Source: Segetibacter sp.
GTDB taxonomy: Bacteria > Bacteroidota > Bacteroidia > Chitinophagales > Chitinophagaceae
Length of the DNA: 46,451 bases
Assembly (NCBI GenBank): GCA_028288485.1
Contig: JAQBNO010000116.1
Location: forward strand, 1-46,451
Direction of reading: 5' to 3'
The notes under the pieces are model-generated. The model was not told the origin of the DNA, made no database searches, and worked only from the letters and a program-made list of their open reading frames with translations. Positions 31,925-41,241 of the stretch are shown here, one piece after another (within the stretch, counting starts at the first letter, position 1; each line of letters opens with the position of its first letter). The position numbers and the translations under genes are program-made.

Positions 31925-34726
31925 ATGGATAACTCTGCATTACGTTATATCGTTACAATAAGCCTGGGTATCGTTACCTGGGCTTATTGCTTTTTTGCCT
32001 TTGGGCAATACGGGTCAAATACAGCGGTTTGGAATCAACTTATGAGCATTGAAAAAGATACTTCCCTTTCAACTCAGCAGAAATTAAATGAGGTACTTTG
32101 GCTTAAAAAACAATTCGAAGATCATAAACTGCGAGCCGATTCGGTGTACGCAAGAATTTTACATCGAATAGGCCTGTTCGAATATTTATTAAATAATGAA
32201 GTAGCGACAAAGGGTTCTATCAACTTTACGCTTGCTGCAATCAAGATTAACAGGGCTGGCAAAAAAGACAATTCTATTACTTTCTGTATAAACAGCTATA
32301 CGAACCTCGCAAAGTATTACCAAAGCCTGCACATGTACCGTTCGGCAATTACCTATTTTGATAGCGCTATAATACTTAGAAAACAACATTATGTTCCCCT
32401 CATTAAAGAAGTATCACTGATGCTTGATAAAGCACAAATGTTATACGTTACCGGAGATTATGAAGGAGCTGTGCAAGAAATTGATGTTGCCATAGTAAAA
32501 GCGAGGACCGATAAAGATTCTGTTATATTACCTCGTCTCTTCAATCAAAGAGCACAGTCAAACATACTCAAAGGCTTCATCGAAGAAGCAGAAAAGGATG
32601 CGACCGAGGCAGGTTTGCTTGCAAAGCTATTTGATAATCGAACAGAAGTAATCAACAGCACTTTGTATAAGGCCGATATACATATCAAAAGAAGAGAGTT
32701 TCGAAAGGCGATGGAATTATATAAACAAGCAATAAAGGAGCGGATCAAGACAGAAGACTATAGCCAGGTTGCAGATGATTATACCGATTTTGGCAACTTC
32801 CTTCTTAATGATCTTCGTGCTTATTCAGGAGCCAGGGATTGCTATAACAAGGCAATAACTTATGCGGTACGGGTGAATGATTTTGAGCGGCTCGCCAAGG
32901 CTCACCTTAACCTGGAACAATGCAGCTTCCGGCAACAGCAATTTAAAGAAGCAGAGTTCTATTGCACAGCAGCTTTCAAAGATCTTAACGTGACTGCTGA
33001 CAACAACATTTTCAGTAATCCTACAGCAGGCAAATTAAGCGCTGTTGGCAATAAAGAACTGGCACTCTTTATTCTTGGAAATAAAACAGAATTACTATTA
33101 CATCAATATAAAAATACGGGAGATAAAAAATATTTATCGGCGTGCCTGCAAACAACGTTAGTGACAGACACCCTTATAACCAAAACACGTCACGAACAAT
33201 CAGGCGAACAAAGCAAACTCTATTGGCGCAACAAAACAAGAGAATTTTTCACCCATGCAATGGAAGCTTGTTATTTAGCTAATAATGTTGAACTGGCTTT
33301 TTACTTTATGGAAAAAAGCCGCGCTGTCTTACTCAACGATAAGCTAAACGAACTGGGTGCATCTGCAAATTTACCGCCGGCAGAAGCTGCAATAGAGCAG
33401 GGTTTTAAAATAGTATCAGTGTCGGAGCAGCAGAAACTGGCTTTATTAAACAGTAACGAAACCGGGTACGAAACACAACTATCAAAGGTTGCGCAGGCCA
33501 AAGCAGATCTCGAACATTATATAAAATCACTGGAGAAGAAATATCCGCTATACTACCAGTATAAATATGCGGACGAGGTTGCTACTACTAAGGAATTAAA
33601 AAAGTACCTCGAGAAAAATAAACAAGCTTTTGTTCACTATTTTATCAACGACACAATAGCTTATATTATCAGCATAACAGCTGCGGAGACGAAAATGACC
33701 AGGCTTTTAAAAAATGATTTCAGTAGCAGGATGTTTGTAGACTTTCTGCGCATCTGTTCCAATAGGTCAACTTTAAATAATCAATACCCTGACTTTGCTT
33801 CAGCGTCATATCAACTTTATAAACTTTTATTTCAACCTCTCAACATTCCGGCTGGCAGGGTGATTATTTGTCCTGACAATTTCGTGATACCATTCGAAGC
33901 ATTATGCATTGATGCAACCGGAAAGGATTTTCTTATTAAAAATTATGTTTTTAGTTATGCCTACTCTGCACGGTTTTTAATGAAAGACTATGATCTGCAC
34001 GAGGCAAAGGGAGACTTCATTGGCTTTGCGCCGGTTTCTTTTAAGTCATACGCCGACATTGCCGATTTAAAGCCTTCTGGTGCTGCCCTTGAGCGATCGG
34101 CAAGTTATTATACGAACAAATTATTATTAACACGAAGCAATGCTACCCGCAATAATTTCCTGGATAAAGCTTCCCGATATACTGTTGTAAATGTATTTTC
34201 ACATGCCCTTGCAGACACTACCAATCCTGAACCGGTGCTTTACATGAACGACTCTGTAATATCCTTATCCGAATTACAATTACTTCACCATGCAGCAACA
34301 AAACTTGTTGTATTAAGTGCCTGTCAAACTATAGTGGGAAGAAATGCAAAAGGAGAAGGAATTCTAAGCCTGGCAAGAGGCTTTGCTTCTGCCGGTATTC
34401 CTTCAGTTGCCGCCACTTTATGGCAAGCTGACGAACAAACGATATACGAGATCTCTCGAAAGTTTCATGAGTATCTGTCAAAAGGCATTTCTAAAGATGA
34501 GGCTTTGCAAAAAGCAAAATTGTACTTCGTGCAAAACTCCGATAAAGACAGGCAGTTACCCTACTACTGGGCCAATCTGATTCTTGTAGGAAATGCTGAA
34601 CCCCTGCATCTTAGAGGCAATAACAATCAATGGTTTTGGGCAGCAGGGTTAGCTTTTACCGCTATTGCTGTTTTCATCGTTGGCTATTATTTAAAGAAGC
34701 GTTTGGCCCAGGATGATTTGCTATAA
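31925..34726 (+). CDS. TPR-CHAT protease with C-terminal membrane helix
   Basis: From the ATG at 31925 the product is 933 residues; a GTG 45 bases upstream is possible. It has an export signal (MDNSALRYIVTISLGIVTWA), about 370 residues of TPR-like helical repeats (SAITYFDSAIILRKQHYV, YEGAVQEIDVAIVKARTD, FRKAMELYKQAIKERI, ARDCYNKAITYAVRVND) and a coiled region (about 455-535). The C-terminal CHAT domain is a caspase/separase-like cysteine protease. Its dyad is His760 (NVFSHALADTTNPEPVLYMN) and Cys800 (LVVLSACQTIVGRNAKGEGI), followed by ARGFASAGIPSVAATLWQAD. A membrane helix (WFWAAGLAFTAIAVFIVGYY) near the end anchors it, with a short basic tail. CHAT proteases act in programmed proteolysis, including CRISPR-linked ones, but no CRISPR components are seen. 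It is the last gene of the cluster. Confidence 0.92.
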   Translation: MDNSALRYIVTISLGIVTWAYCFFAFGQYGSNTAVWNQLMSIEKDTSLSTQQKLNEVLWLKKQFEDHKLRADSVYARILHRIGLFEYLLNNEVATKGSINFTLAAIKINRAGKKDNSITFCINSYTNLAKYYQSLHMYRSAITYFDSAIILRKQHYVPLIKEVSLMLDKAQMLYVTGDYEGAVQEIDVAIVKARTDKDSVILPRLFNQRAQSNILKGFIEEAEKDATEAGLLAKLFDNRTEVINSTLYKADIHIKRREFRKAMELYKQAIKERIKTEDYSQVADDYTDFGNFLLNDLRAYSGARDCYNKAITYAVRVNDFERLAKAHLNLEQCSFRQQQFKEAEFYCTAAFKDLNVTADNNIFSNPTAGKLSAVGNKELALFILGNKTELLLHQYKNTGDKKYLSACLQTTLVTDTLITKTRHEQSGEQSKLYWRNKTREFFTHAMEACYLANNVELAFYFMEKSRAVLLNDKLNELGASANLPPAEAAIEQGFKIVSVSEQQKLALLNSNETGYETQLSKVAQAKADLEHYIKSLEKKYPLYYQYKYADEVATTKELKKYLEKNKQAFVHYFINDTIAYIISITAAETKMTRLLKNDFSSRMFVDFLRICSNRSTLNNQYPDFASASYQLYKLLFQPLNIPAGRVIICPDNFVIPFEALCIDATGKDFLIKNYVFSYAYSARFLMKDYDLHEAKGDFIGFAPVSFKSYADIADLKPSGAALERSASYYTNKLLLTRSNATRNNFLDKASRYTVVNVFSHALADTTNPEPVLYMNDSVISLSELQLLHHAATKLVVLSACQTIVGRNAKGEGILSLARGFASAGIPSVAATLWQADEQTIYEISRKFHEYLSKGISKDEALQKAKLYFVQNSDKDRQLPYYWANLILVGNAEPLHLRGNNNQWFWAAGLAFTAIAVFIVGYYLKKRLAQDDLL

Positions 34727-34738
34727 CAAATTTAAAAT

Positions 34739-34799
34739 GATAATTATGGTACAAGCTGAAGTAGCTCCGGGCGGTCATCGTTGCGTCGCATTTCGTTCA
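34739..34799 (+). repeat. Family A repeat, full-length copy 9
   Basis: A left arm ATAATTATGGTACAAGCTGA leads to GTTGCGTCGCATTTCGTTCA (34780-34799). The tail of the core is diverged. The arm is almost repeated at 40783-40806. Confidence 0.8.
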
Positions 34800-34899
34800 T
34801 CTGCAACGCTTCGATTGAACTATCTTTTGGGGCAAAAGTGTCTATAGGCACAAACATGCGAATAATATAATCAGCTAAGGGATGCTGTGAAAAACATTA

Positions 34900-34962
34900 G
34901 TACAAGTGAGTGACACAACAAAAGATGCCCCAACAACTTGAGCTGGCTAACAAAAAATAACT
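34900..34962 (-). repeat. Family A repeat, variant core, copy 10
   Basis: The plus-strand core GTACAAGTGAGTGACACAAC has the GTGACAC dyad. It shares orientation and core type with the copy at 28495. Confidence 0.85.
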
Positions 34963-34985
34963 ACCCGGTTAACAATATAAAAGTA

Positions 34986-36527
34986 TCACAGCGGAATATT
35001 CCCGTGTTTCTTTCTTGGTCCTTTCACTACCTTATTTTCCAACATAGCAAATGCTTTGATCAGTTTTTTTCTAGTGTCCTTCGGTTCAATTACTTCATCA
35101 ATAAACCCTCTTTCAGCCGCGAGGTAGGGAGTGGCAAACTTTTCAGCATATTCAGCTTCTTTTTCCAATAATTTTTTTGCCGGGTCCTGCGCTTCTGAAA
35201 TTTCCTTTTTGAAAATGATCTCGCTTGCACCTTTTGCACCCATTACTGCAATTTCTGCGCTGGGCCATGCATAGTTCATATCTGCGCCTATATGTTTGGA
35301 GTTCATTACGTCGTATGCACCGCCGTATGCTTTACGGGTAATAACAGTTATTCGAGGCACCGTAGCTTCGCTGAAGGCATATAACAGCTTAGCCCCGTTA
35401 GTAATAATGCCGTGCCATTCCTGGTCTGTTCCCGGCAAGAAACCTGGTACATCAACTAACACGAGCAATGGTATATTAAAACAATCGCAAAAGCGGGTAA
35501 AGCGGGCACCTTTTTTAGAGCTGTCGATGTCTAATACACCGGCCAGGCTCATCGGTTGATTGGCAACTATTCCAATGCTTCTTCCGGCTAAACGGGCAAA
35601 ACCTACCACTATATTTTCGGCATAGGACTGGTGAATTTCAAAAAATGAATCTGTATCGCAAATGCCGGCGATCACAGCTTTAATATCGTACGGCTGGTTC
35701 GTGCTTTCAGGTATAATAGTTTCCAATACCTTCCTTGTTTCGTCTGCGAGGGTATAAGGCGTTTTTACAACCCCATCTTCACAATTTTGTGGCATATAGC
35801 TTAACAGCTTTTTTACCTGCGCTATACAATCCATGTCGTTAGCCGCCGTAAGATGTGTAACACCCGATTTAGTGGAATGAGTCGACGCTCCACCAAGCTC
35901 TTCAGAACTTACTTTTTCATGGGTTACTGTTTTCACCACGTTTGGCCCGGTCACAAACATATAACTGGTATGCTCCACCATGATGGTAAAATCGGTCATG
36001 GCAGGAGAATATACAGCGCCGCCGGCACATGGGCCCATGATAGCAGATATTTGCGGAATTACTCCTGATGATTGAACATTTCGATAAAAAATATCGGCGT
36101 AGCCGCCCAGCGAACGCACGCCTTCCTGGATCCTGGCACCACCAGAATCATTCAGGCCGATCATGGGAGCTCCGCCTTTCATCGCCATGTCCATGATCTT
36201 ACAAATTTTCTCGGCGTGGGTTTCGGAAAGAGCTCCGCCAAACACGGTAAAGTCCTGTGCAAAAACATACACCAGTCTTCCGTTTACAGTACCATAACCA
36301 GTGATGACGCCGTCGCCATAATACTGCTGGTGTTCCATACCAAAGTCTTTGGTTCGATGTAAAACCAAGGCGCCTATTTCTTCAAACGAACCTGGATCCA
36401 TTAACAGATTAATGCGTTCTCTTGCTGTAAGTTTTCCTTTCTTATGTTGAGTGTCTATCCTTGCTTTGCCTCCGCCCAGTTTACCCTTTTCGATCTTTTC
36501 TCTTAGTATGTCAACCTTTGATTTCAT
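34986..36527 (-). CDS. pccB: Acyl-CoA (propionyl-CoA) carboxylase, carboxyltransferase subunit
   Basis: This 513-residue carboxyltransferase transfers CO2 from carboxybiotin to an acyl-CoA. Diagnostic segments are [80 protein letters not shown] and [20 protein letters not shown], then [20 protein letters not shown] with [20 protein letters not shown]. The 513-residue length and the [10 protein letters not shown] motif fit propionyl/methylmalonyl-type beta subunits more than acetyl-CoA carboxylase. The substrate specificity is an inference. It follows the biotin carboxylase gene on the same strand after a 205 bp gap containing a family A repeat. Confidence 0.93.
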   Translation of the reverse strand: MKSKVDILREKIEKGKLGGGKARIDTQHKKGKLTARERINLLMDPGSFEEIGALVLHRTKDFGMEHQQYYGDGVITGYGTVNGRLVYVFAQDFTVFGGALSETHAEKICKIMDMAMKGGAPMIGLNDSGGARIQEGVRSLGGYADIFYRNVQSSGVIPQISAIMGPCAGGAVYSPAMTDFTIMVEHTSYMFVTGPNVVKTVTHEKVSSEELGGASTHSTKSGVTHLTAANDMDCIAQVKKLLSYMPQNCEDGVVKTPYTLADETRKVLETIIPESTNQPYDIKAVIAGICDTDSFFEIHQSYAENIVVGFARLAGRSIGIVANQPMSLAGVLDIDSSKKGARFTRFCDCFNIPLLVLVDVPGFLPGTDQEWHGIITNGAKLLYAFSEATVPRITVITRKAYGGAYDVMNSKHIGADMNYAWPSAEIAVMGAKGASEIIFKKEISEAQDPAKKLLEKEAEYAEKFATPYLAAERGFIDEVIEPKDTRKKLIKAFAMLENKVVKGPRKKHGNIPL

Positions 36528-36732
36528 TTGTGGTTAGATTTTGACGTCACCCCGGCCCCTCTCCAAAGGAGAGGGAGTCATTGGAGCTTCTTCTGTTGTT
36601 TTTATAACTTATCGCGCCGTTTTCTTACCCGGAAAAATAAAATAAAGTACAAGTGTGCGACGCAACGATGGTAAATAGTAGCATTACTGTTTGGTCCATA
36701 AAAATATACCCGCCTTTTCAAATGACGAATCA
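36528..36732. other. Gap inside the carboxylase gene group
   Basis: This contains a GGCCCCTCTCC...GGAGAGGG hairpin-like repeat at about 36553-36571 and a perfect family A copy (36647-36708). The two elements separate the biotin carboxylase gene from the carboxyltransferase gene. Confidence 0.6.
36647..36708 (-). repeat. Family A repeat, full-length copy 11
   Basis: The core is a perfect GTACAAGTGTGCGACGCAAC on the plus strand. The arm GATGGTAAATAGTAGCATTA leads to GTTTGGTCCATAAAAATATA. It aligns well with the reverse complement of the copy at 40859-40917, so this pair defines the unit's length best. Confidence 0.95.
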
Positions 36733-38205
36733 TTATGACAGCCTTCTTTTCCAACTCGTAGTTTCATGTTCCACCGCTTTCACAGTCTTCTGTTGCTCCA
36801 ACCAATACTTTAACGCTATTAAGGCTGCTGCTTCAGCATTTGCTTTTTGCTTTTCTTTGATCAGCTCTGGCGTGTAATAATCTTTTACAAAGTGCGTATC
36901 AAAATTGCCGTCAAGAAAAGCAGCATGCTCAAAAACAAAAGTACCAAAGGGCAATGTTGTAGAAAGGCCTTCAATTTTAAAGTCCTTAATTGCCGTTTTC
37001 ATTTTTTGGACGGCCTCCGTTCTGTCCTTACCATGCGTAACCAGTTTAGCAATCATGGGGTCGTAGTAAATGGGGATCGACATTCCTTCTTCATACCCAT
37101 CATCTACCCTTACGCCGTCACCTTCCGGTTTTCGATAAGTCGAAAGTGTACCAATAGATGGTAAAAAATTATTGAGCGGATCTTCTGCATATACTCGCAA
37201 CTCTACTGCATGGCCTTTAATGGTAATATCATCTTGTGTAAAACTTAGCTTTTCTCCCCTTGCAATTTTTATTTGCTCTTCAACCAGGTCAATGCCGGTT
37301 ATCATTTCGGTAACTGGATGTTCTACCTGTAACCTTGTATTCATCTCGAGAAAATAAAAATTCAGTTCGTCATCCATTAAAAATTCAACCGTGCCGGTAC
37401 TCGTATAGTCGCAGGCTTTTGCTACCATCACAGCAGCTTCTCCCATTTTTTTTCTTATGTCAGCCGTTAATATAACCGACGGAGACTCTTCCACTACTTT
37501 TTGATGCCGCCGCTGTATACTACACTCCCGCTCGAACAAATGAACCGTATTTCCATAGTTGTCGGCAAGCACCTGTATTTCCACATGTCGTGGTGAGGTT
37601 ACATACTTTTCAATAAAAACAGACCCGTTGCCGAAAGAAGCCTCCGCTTCACTAATGGCTCTTTGCATTTGTTCTTCAAAGTCGGCGTCCTGTTCGACAA
37701 CCCTCATGCCTTTACCGCCACCCCCGGCAGATGCTTTAATAAGGATGGGATAACCAATCTTTCGTGCCGTTTCTTTTGCAATAGCGATGTCTTCAATGGC
37801 TTTATCAATACCCGGCACCATTGGTATGTTATATTGCTTTACACATTCCTTTGCAGCGAGTTTTGAACCCATGATACGCATTGCTTCAGGACCGGGACCG
37901 ATAAAAGTAATTCCGGCATCCTGTACCTGCTGCGCAAAATCGGCATTCTCACTAAGAAAACCATATCCCGGGTGAATGCCATCTACACCCAATTCTTTAC
38001 AATAAGCAAGAATCTTTTCGGCATTCAAATAGGAAGATGCAGAAGCAGGAGCGCCTAAACATACAGCTTCGTCTGCAAACAAAACATGGGGCGAATTGCG
38101 GTCAGCTTCTGAAAAAACTGCAACGCATTGAATCCCCATTTTACGAATGGTCCGCATGATACGCAAAGCGATTTCGCCCCGGTTAGCCACAAGTATCTTT
38201 TTCAT
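36733..38205 (-). CDS. accC: Acyl-CoA carboxylase biotin carboxylase subunit
   Basis: This 490-residue ATP-grasp enzyme carboxylates biotin. It opens KKILVANRGEIALRIMRTIR, followed by GIHPGYGFLSENADFAQQVQ, the glycine-rich ATP loop IKASAGGGGKGMRVV, HLFERECSIQRRHQKVVEES, and LEMNTRLQVEHPVTEMITGI. All are intact. The C-terminus has an additional 25-residue charged tail. Because the same strand carries a biotin carrier upstream and a propionyl-type carboxyltransferase downstream, this is probably the alpha part of a three-subunit acyl-CoA carboxylase rather than of the fatty-acid acetyl-CoA carboxylase. The symbol accC is used for the domain type only. Confidence 0.93.
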   Translation of the reverse strand: MKKILVANRGEIALRIMRTIRKMGIQCVAVFSEADRNSPHVLFADEAVCLGAPASASSYLNAEKILAYCKELGVDGIHPGYGFLSENADFAQQVQDAGITFIGPGPEAMRIMGSKLAAKECVKQYNIPMVPGIDKAIEDIAIAKETARKIGYPILIKASAGGGGKGMRVVEQDADFEEQMQRAISEAEASFGNGSVFIEKYVTSPRHVEIQVLADNYGNTVHLFERECSIQRRHQKVVEESPSVILTADIRKKMGEAAVMVAKACDYTSTGTVEFLMDDELNFYFLEMNTRLQVEHPVTEMITGIDLVEEQIKIARGEKLSFTQDDITIKGHAVELRVYAEDPLNNFLPSIGTLSTYRKPEGDGVRVDDGYEEGMSIPIYYDPMIAKLVTHGKDRTEAVQKMKTAIKDFKIEGLSTTLPFGTFVFEHAAFLDGNFDTHFVKDYYTPELIKEKQKANAEAAALIALKYWLEQQKTVKAVEHETTSWKRRLS

Positions 38206-38301
38206 TATATCAAGCTCTTTATGTTGTCAATCCTGAATGGTAAATGGTGAAACATGAAATTGTCAACGTAAAAATGCAACGTTGCAAGGTGAAACCTGAA
38301 A

Positions 38302-38796
38302 CTATTCTAACTCCACCAGTACCTGCCCTTTCTCCACTGCCTGGCCGGCACTAACAGCAATGCGTTTAATCGTTGCATCTGTAGATGTCAGGATACTGTT
38401 TTCCATCTTCATAGCCACCAGGATTAAGATCTTATCTCCTTCCTGCACTTGCTGTCCTTCTGTAACTGCAATTTCAAGTACCAGTCCGGGCATTGGGGCT
38501 TTAATCTCTTTTATTTGCTTGCTTACTACAGCGCTAAAACCCATTTTATCGAGTACCTGGTCAAGTTCATCTTTGATCTGTATTTCAAAATTTTCTCCTT
38601 CTATTTCTATCGTTTGCATTTTTGCTGTATGATCGGCTTCAACCACTACAGCATTTACAGATTTGTAGTCGTTCAACAGGTTAAATGCGGTTGGCGACTT
38701 TTGTACCACGTCGATGGCATCCACTTGTTCCTGCGTAAAGCTGAACTCAAATTCATTTGCCTTTACTTTATATACAACTAAATTGTTTTCTGACAT
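38302..38796 (-). CDS. Biotin carboxyl carrier subunit of acyl-CoA carboxylase
   Basis: This 164-residue protein ends in a biotinyl domain (IKAPMPGLVLEIAVTEGQQV, then ILILVAMKMENSILTSTDAT). Lys130 in AMKMEN is the biotinylated residue. The N-terminal 85 residues (YKVKANEFEFSFTQEQVDAI) resemble the linker domain of propionyl-type carriers. It is the first gene of the carboxylase group, 96 bases upstream of the biotin carboxylase gene. The gap carries near-duplicate GGTGAAACATGAAA / GGTGAAACCTGAAA segments. Confidence 0.92.
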   Translation of the reverse strand: MSENNLVVYKVKANEFEFSFTQEQVDAIDVVQKSPTAFNLLNDYKSVNAVVVEADHTAKMQTIEIEGENFEIQIKDELDQVLDKMGFSAVVSKQIKEIKAPMPGLVLEIAVTEGQQVQEGDKILILVAMKMENSILTSTDATIKRIAVSAGQAVEKGQVLVELE

Positions 38797-39025
38797 AAGC
38801 CTGTTGTTTTATAGAAATCAGTTCAACCTTCACATTATCATTCGGGAATGCGAATGTAGTTTTTATAGTAATAAAAAGCAGCGGTTTAAAATTTCCTGCT
38901 CAACTCATCTTCCTCCGACATTTTAAAAAACCTATTACATCATGCCGAAGTTCTTTTTCCGGCTATAGTCCATAAATTCCTAATTTACAGTCGTTGAAGT
39001 ACACTGTTGGTAAACTATAATCTAT

Positions 39026-40702
39026 ATGAAAACTTCTTTTTTGCTGAGTTTTGTATGCTTCCTGGTGGTGTTCGTGGAGATGCCGAACATGGCTAATTGT
39101 AGAAACATTTTTACAAGCAATGAAAATGACACGGTTGTATCTCTGTTGACTGCAGGAAGATATACCGAGGAAGGAAATTCAAAAAAGGAACAAGCACTCA
39201 ATTTTAATTTGCCAGGTAAGTCTAAGCCGCGAATTGCCATTGCCGGCCTTGGGATCGAATCGAGTACATTTTCACCCGCACTTACAACTGAAGAGGCTTT
39301 TCATGCAAAATATGGCACAACCGTTTTTTCCACTTATCGGTTCTTATCAGTAGATTCTCCGCTTCGTAACCAGGCAGAATGGATTCCAACCATAGTTGGC
39401 AAATCACTGCCGGGAGGAGCAGTTACGAGGGAAGCTTATGAATCGCTGGTGAACAAAACACTCGACTCCCTCAAAAAAAACTTACCCTACGATGGTCTTT
39501 GGTTTGACATTCATGGTGCAATGAGCGTTGTTGGACTCGATGATCCCGAAGGCGATTTCATTACAAGAATTCGAAAAGTGATCGGGAAGAAAACCATTAT
39601 TTCAACTTCAATGGATCTACATGGAAACGTTTCGTGGCGCCTTGCACAAAATACTGACCTCATCACTTGTTACCGCATGGCACCGCACGAAGATGCTATG
39701 GAAACAAAAGAAAGGGCGGTAAAAAACCTCCTTCAACGGATTAAAAGTGGAAAGGGGAAGCCTGCGTATAAAGCATATATTTCCATACCAATTTTATTAC
39801 CGGGAGAAAAAACCAGCACCCGGATAGAACCGGGGAAGCGCATATATAAAGCCGTTGCGCCTGCCGCTGCTCAAAACGGCATTATTGATGCCGCTATATG
39901 GATAGGATATGCATGGGCGGATGAACCACGTAATCATGCGGCGGTGATGGTTACGGGCGATGATAAAGAGAGGGTAACGCAAACAGCAAATCAACTGGCG
40001 CAACGTTTTTGGAACGCCCGGTCTGAATTTGCTTTTGTAGCGCCAACCGGCACCTTAGCTGAATGCCTTGATAAGGCCATTGCCAGCAACAAACGTCCAT
40101 TTTTTATAAGCGACTCCGGAGATAATCCTACTGCGGGTGGTGCGGGTGATGTAACATGGACACTGACACAAATACTTGCCCGTCCTGAATTTAAGCCTGA
40201 GAACGGTCCTTCTCTTATTTATGCGTCTATTCCCGGCCCGGAACTTATTAAAAGTGCTATAGCAGCAGGTGTTGGCGGGCACGTAAAAGGTTATGTTGGT
40301 GCGAAAGTAGATGCGCGGTTTGCTCCGCCCCTGTTTATCGCCGGTAAAGTTGAATCAATAGAATATGGTGATCGGGATGCTGAAGTTGAAGCAGTTATCC
40401 GTGTTGGAAGTGTGCAGGTTATTGTTACCCAAAAACGTAAGCCTTACCACAAGGAAAGAGACTTTACCCAGCTCGGCCTCAATCCCCGTAAAACTGATAT
40501 TGTAGTAGTGAAAATTGGTTATTTGGAACCTGAACTATATGCAATGAGAGCCGACTGGTTACTTGCTTTAACCCTTGGCGGCGTCGATCAGAACCTGGAG
40601 CGACTGGGTTATAAAAGAATTCAACGTCCGATGTTTCCTTTAGATAAGGATATGGCAAATCCTGATCTTTCTGCCAGGTTGGTGCCTTCTTCTGATAATT
40701 AA
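39026..40702 (+). CDS. M81-family (MlrC/microcystinase C-like) metallopeptidase, exported
   Basis: This is a 558-residue exported protein. After a signal peptide (about 1-25, ending NMANC) and a 40-residue linker, the M81 domain reads RIAIAGLGIESSTFSPALTT, YDGLWFDIHGAMSVVGLDDP, ISTSMDLHGNVSWRLAQNTD, CYRMAPHEDAMETKERAVKN and FISDSGDNPTAGGAGDVTWT. The DIHGAM and MDLHGN motifs carry the metal-binding residues. In sphingomonads MlrC cleaves linearised microcystin, but most M81 members have unknown targets. The exported form here may act on peptides in the periplasm. It is transcribed divergently from the carboxylase group. Confidence 0.9.
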   Translation: MKTSFLLSFVCFLVVFVEMPNMANCRNIFTSNENDTVVSLLTAGRYTEEGNSKKEQALNFNLPGKSKPRIAIAGLGIESSTFSPALTTEEAFHAKYGTTVFSTYRFLSVDSPLRNQAEWIPTIVGKSLPGGAVTREAYESLVNKTLDSLKKNLPYDGLWFDIHGAMSVVGLDDPEGDFITRIRKVIGKKTIISTSMDLHGNVSWRLAQNTDLITCYRMAPHEDAMETKERAVKNLLQRIKSGKGKPAYKAYISIPILLPGEKTSTRIEPGKRIYKAVAPAAAQNGIIDAAIWIGYAWADEPRNHAAVMVTGDDKERVTQTANQLAQRFWNARSEFAFVAPTGTLAECLDKAIASNKRPFFISDSGDNPTAGGAGDVTWTLTQILARPEFKPENGPSLIYASIPGPELIKSAIAAGVGGHVKGYVGAKVDARFAPPLFIAGKVESIEYGDRDAEVEAVIRVGSVQVIVTQKRKPYHKERDFTQLGLNPRKTDIVVVKIGYLEPELYAMRADWLLALTLGGVDQNLERLGYKRIQRPMFPLDKDMANPDLSARLVPSSDN

Positions 40703-40782
40703 TGCAGAATTATTATTAGTATAATTTGTAGACAAAGACTGCAGCGTCGGAACAGATCTGCGTCGAATATTTTCGAAAATAT

Positions 40783-40840
40783 AATTATGGTACAAGCGAA
40801 AGTAACTCCCATTTACGATCGTTCCCACCGGGGCGCATAC
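40783..40840 (+). repeat. Degenerate family A copy
   Basis: ATAATTATGGTACAAGC matches the arm at 34739 exactly over 17 bases. The part where the core should be (CGATCGTTCCCACCGGGGCG) is strongly diverged. Confidence 0.55.
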
Positions 40841-40858
40841 AGGTCAAGGTAAGGATTA

Positions 40859-40917
40859 TTTTTATGGGCCAGACAGCGCTACTACTATTATGCTTCTCTT
40901 GCGTCGCACTCTTGTAC
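40859..40917 (+). repeat. Family A repeat, full-length copy 12
   Basis: ATTTTTATGGGCCAGACAGC leads through ACTACTATTATGC to the core TTGCGTCGCACTCTTGTAC (40899-40917). This is the plus-strand counterpart of the 36647-36708 copy. Confidence 0.9.
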
Positions 40918-41241
40918 TTTGTGTTCTCAATGCCGCTTCTATACCTCACCATCGTTCCCTCTGCCTGAGGAGCGGGCATTTGCTTTCTTATTAACTTTTG
41001 TGCTAACAAATCAGTTTTAAAATATGAATCATCAAAACCGCCTGGAACCTTTATCTGTATTAACTTCTAACATTCTTACCGTTATAATTAACTTGACCCC
41101 AATACGCCAGGACGCCATTTCGTTCATCAGTAAATCTTAAATGAAGCATTTTCTACACGCCTTTGTTTAGCCCAGGTTAATTGCAGGTTGAACTCTTGAA
41201 CCGCCCTGCAGTGAAAGTTTAGTTTCATACGTTATTGTATA

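Larger units (their letters stand above)
34727..34985. other. Convergent intergenic region with two family A repeats
   Basis: No gene is seen between the CHAT gene and the carboxyltransferase gene. It contains a full-length canonical-type copy (34739-34799) and a variant copy in the opposite orientation (34900-34962). Confidence 0.6.
40703..41241. other. Convergent intergenic region rich in family A copies
   Basis: No gene is seen. It contains a degenerate family A copy (40783-40840) immediately followed by a full-length copy (40859-40917), a tandem pair in the same orientation. Confidence 0.6.

Noticed and set aside
28980-34726. CRISPR-associated (gRAMP/Craspase-like) identity for the TPR-CHAT protein
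   Set aside because: No gRAMP or Cas7-like gene is present, and this protein is exported or membrane-anchored, unlike cytoplasmic Csx29.
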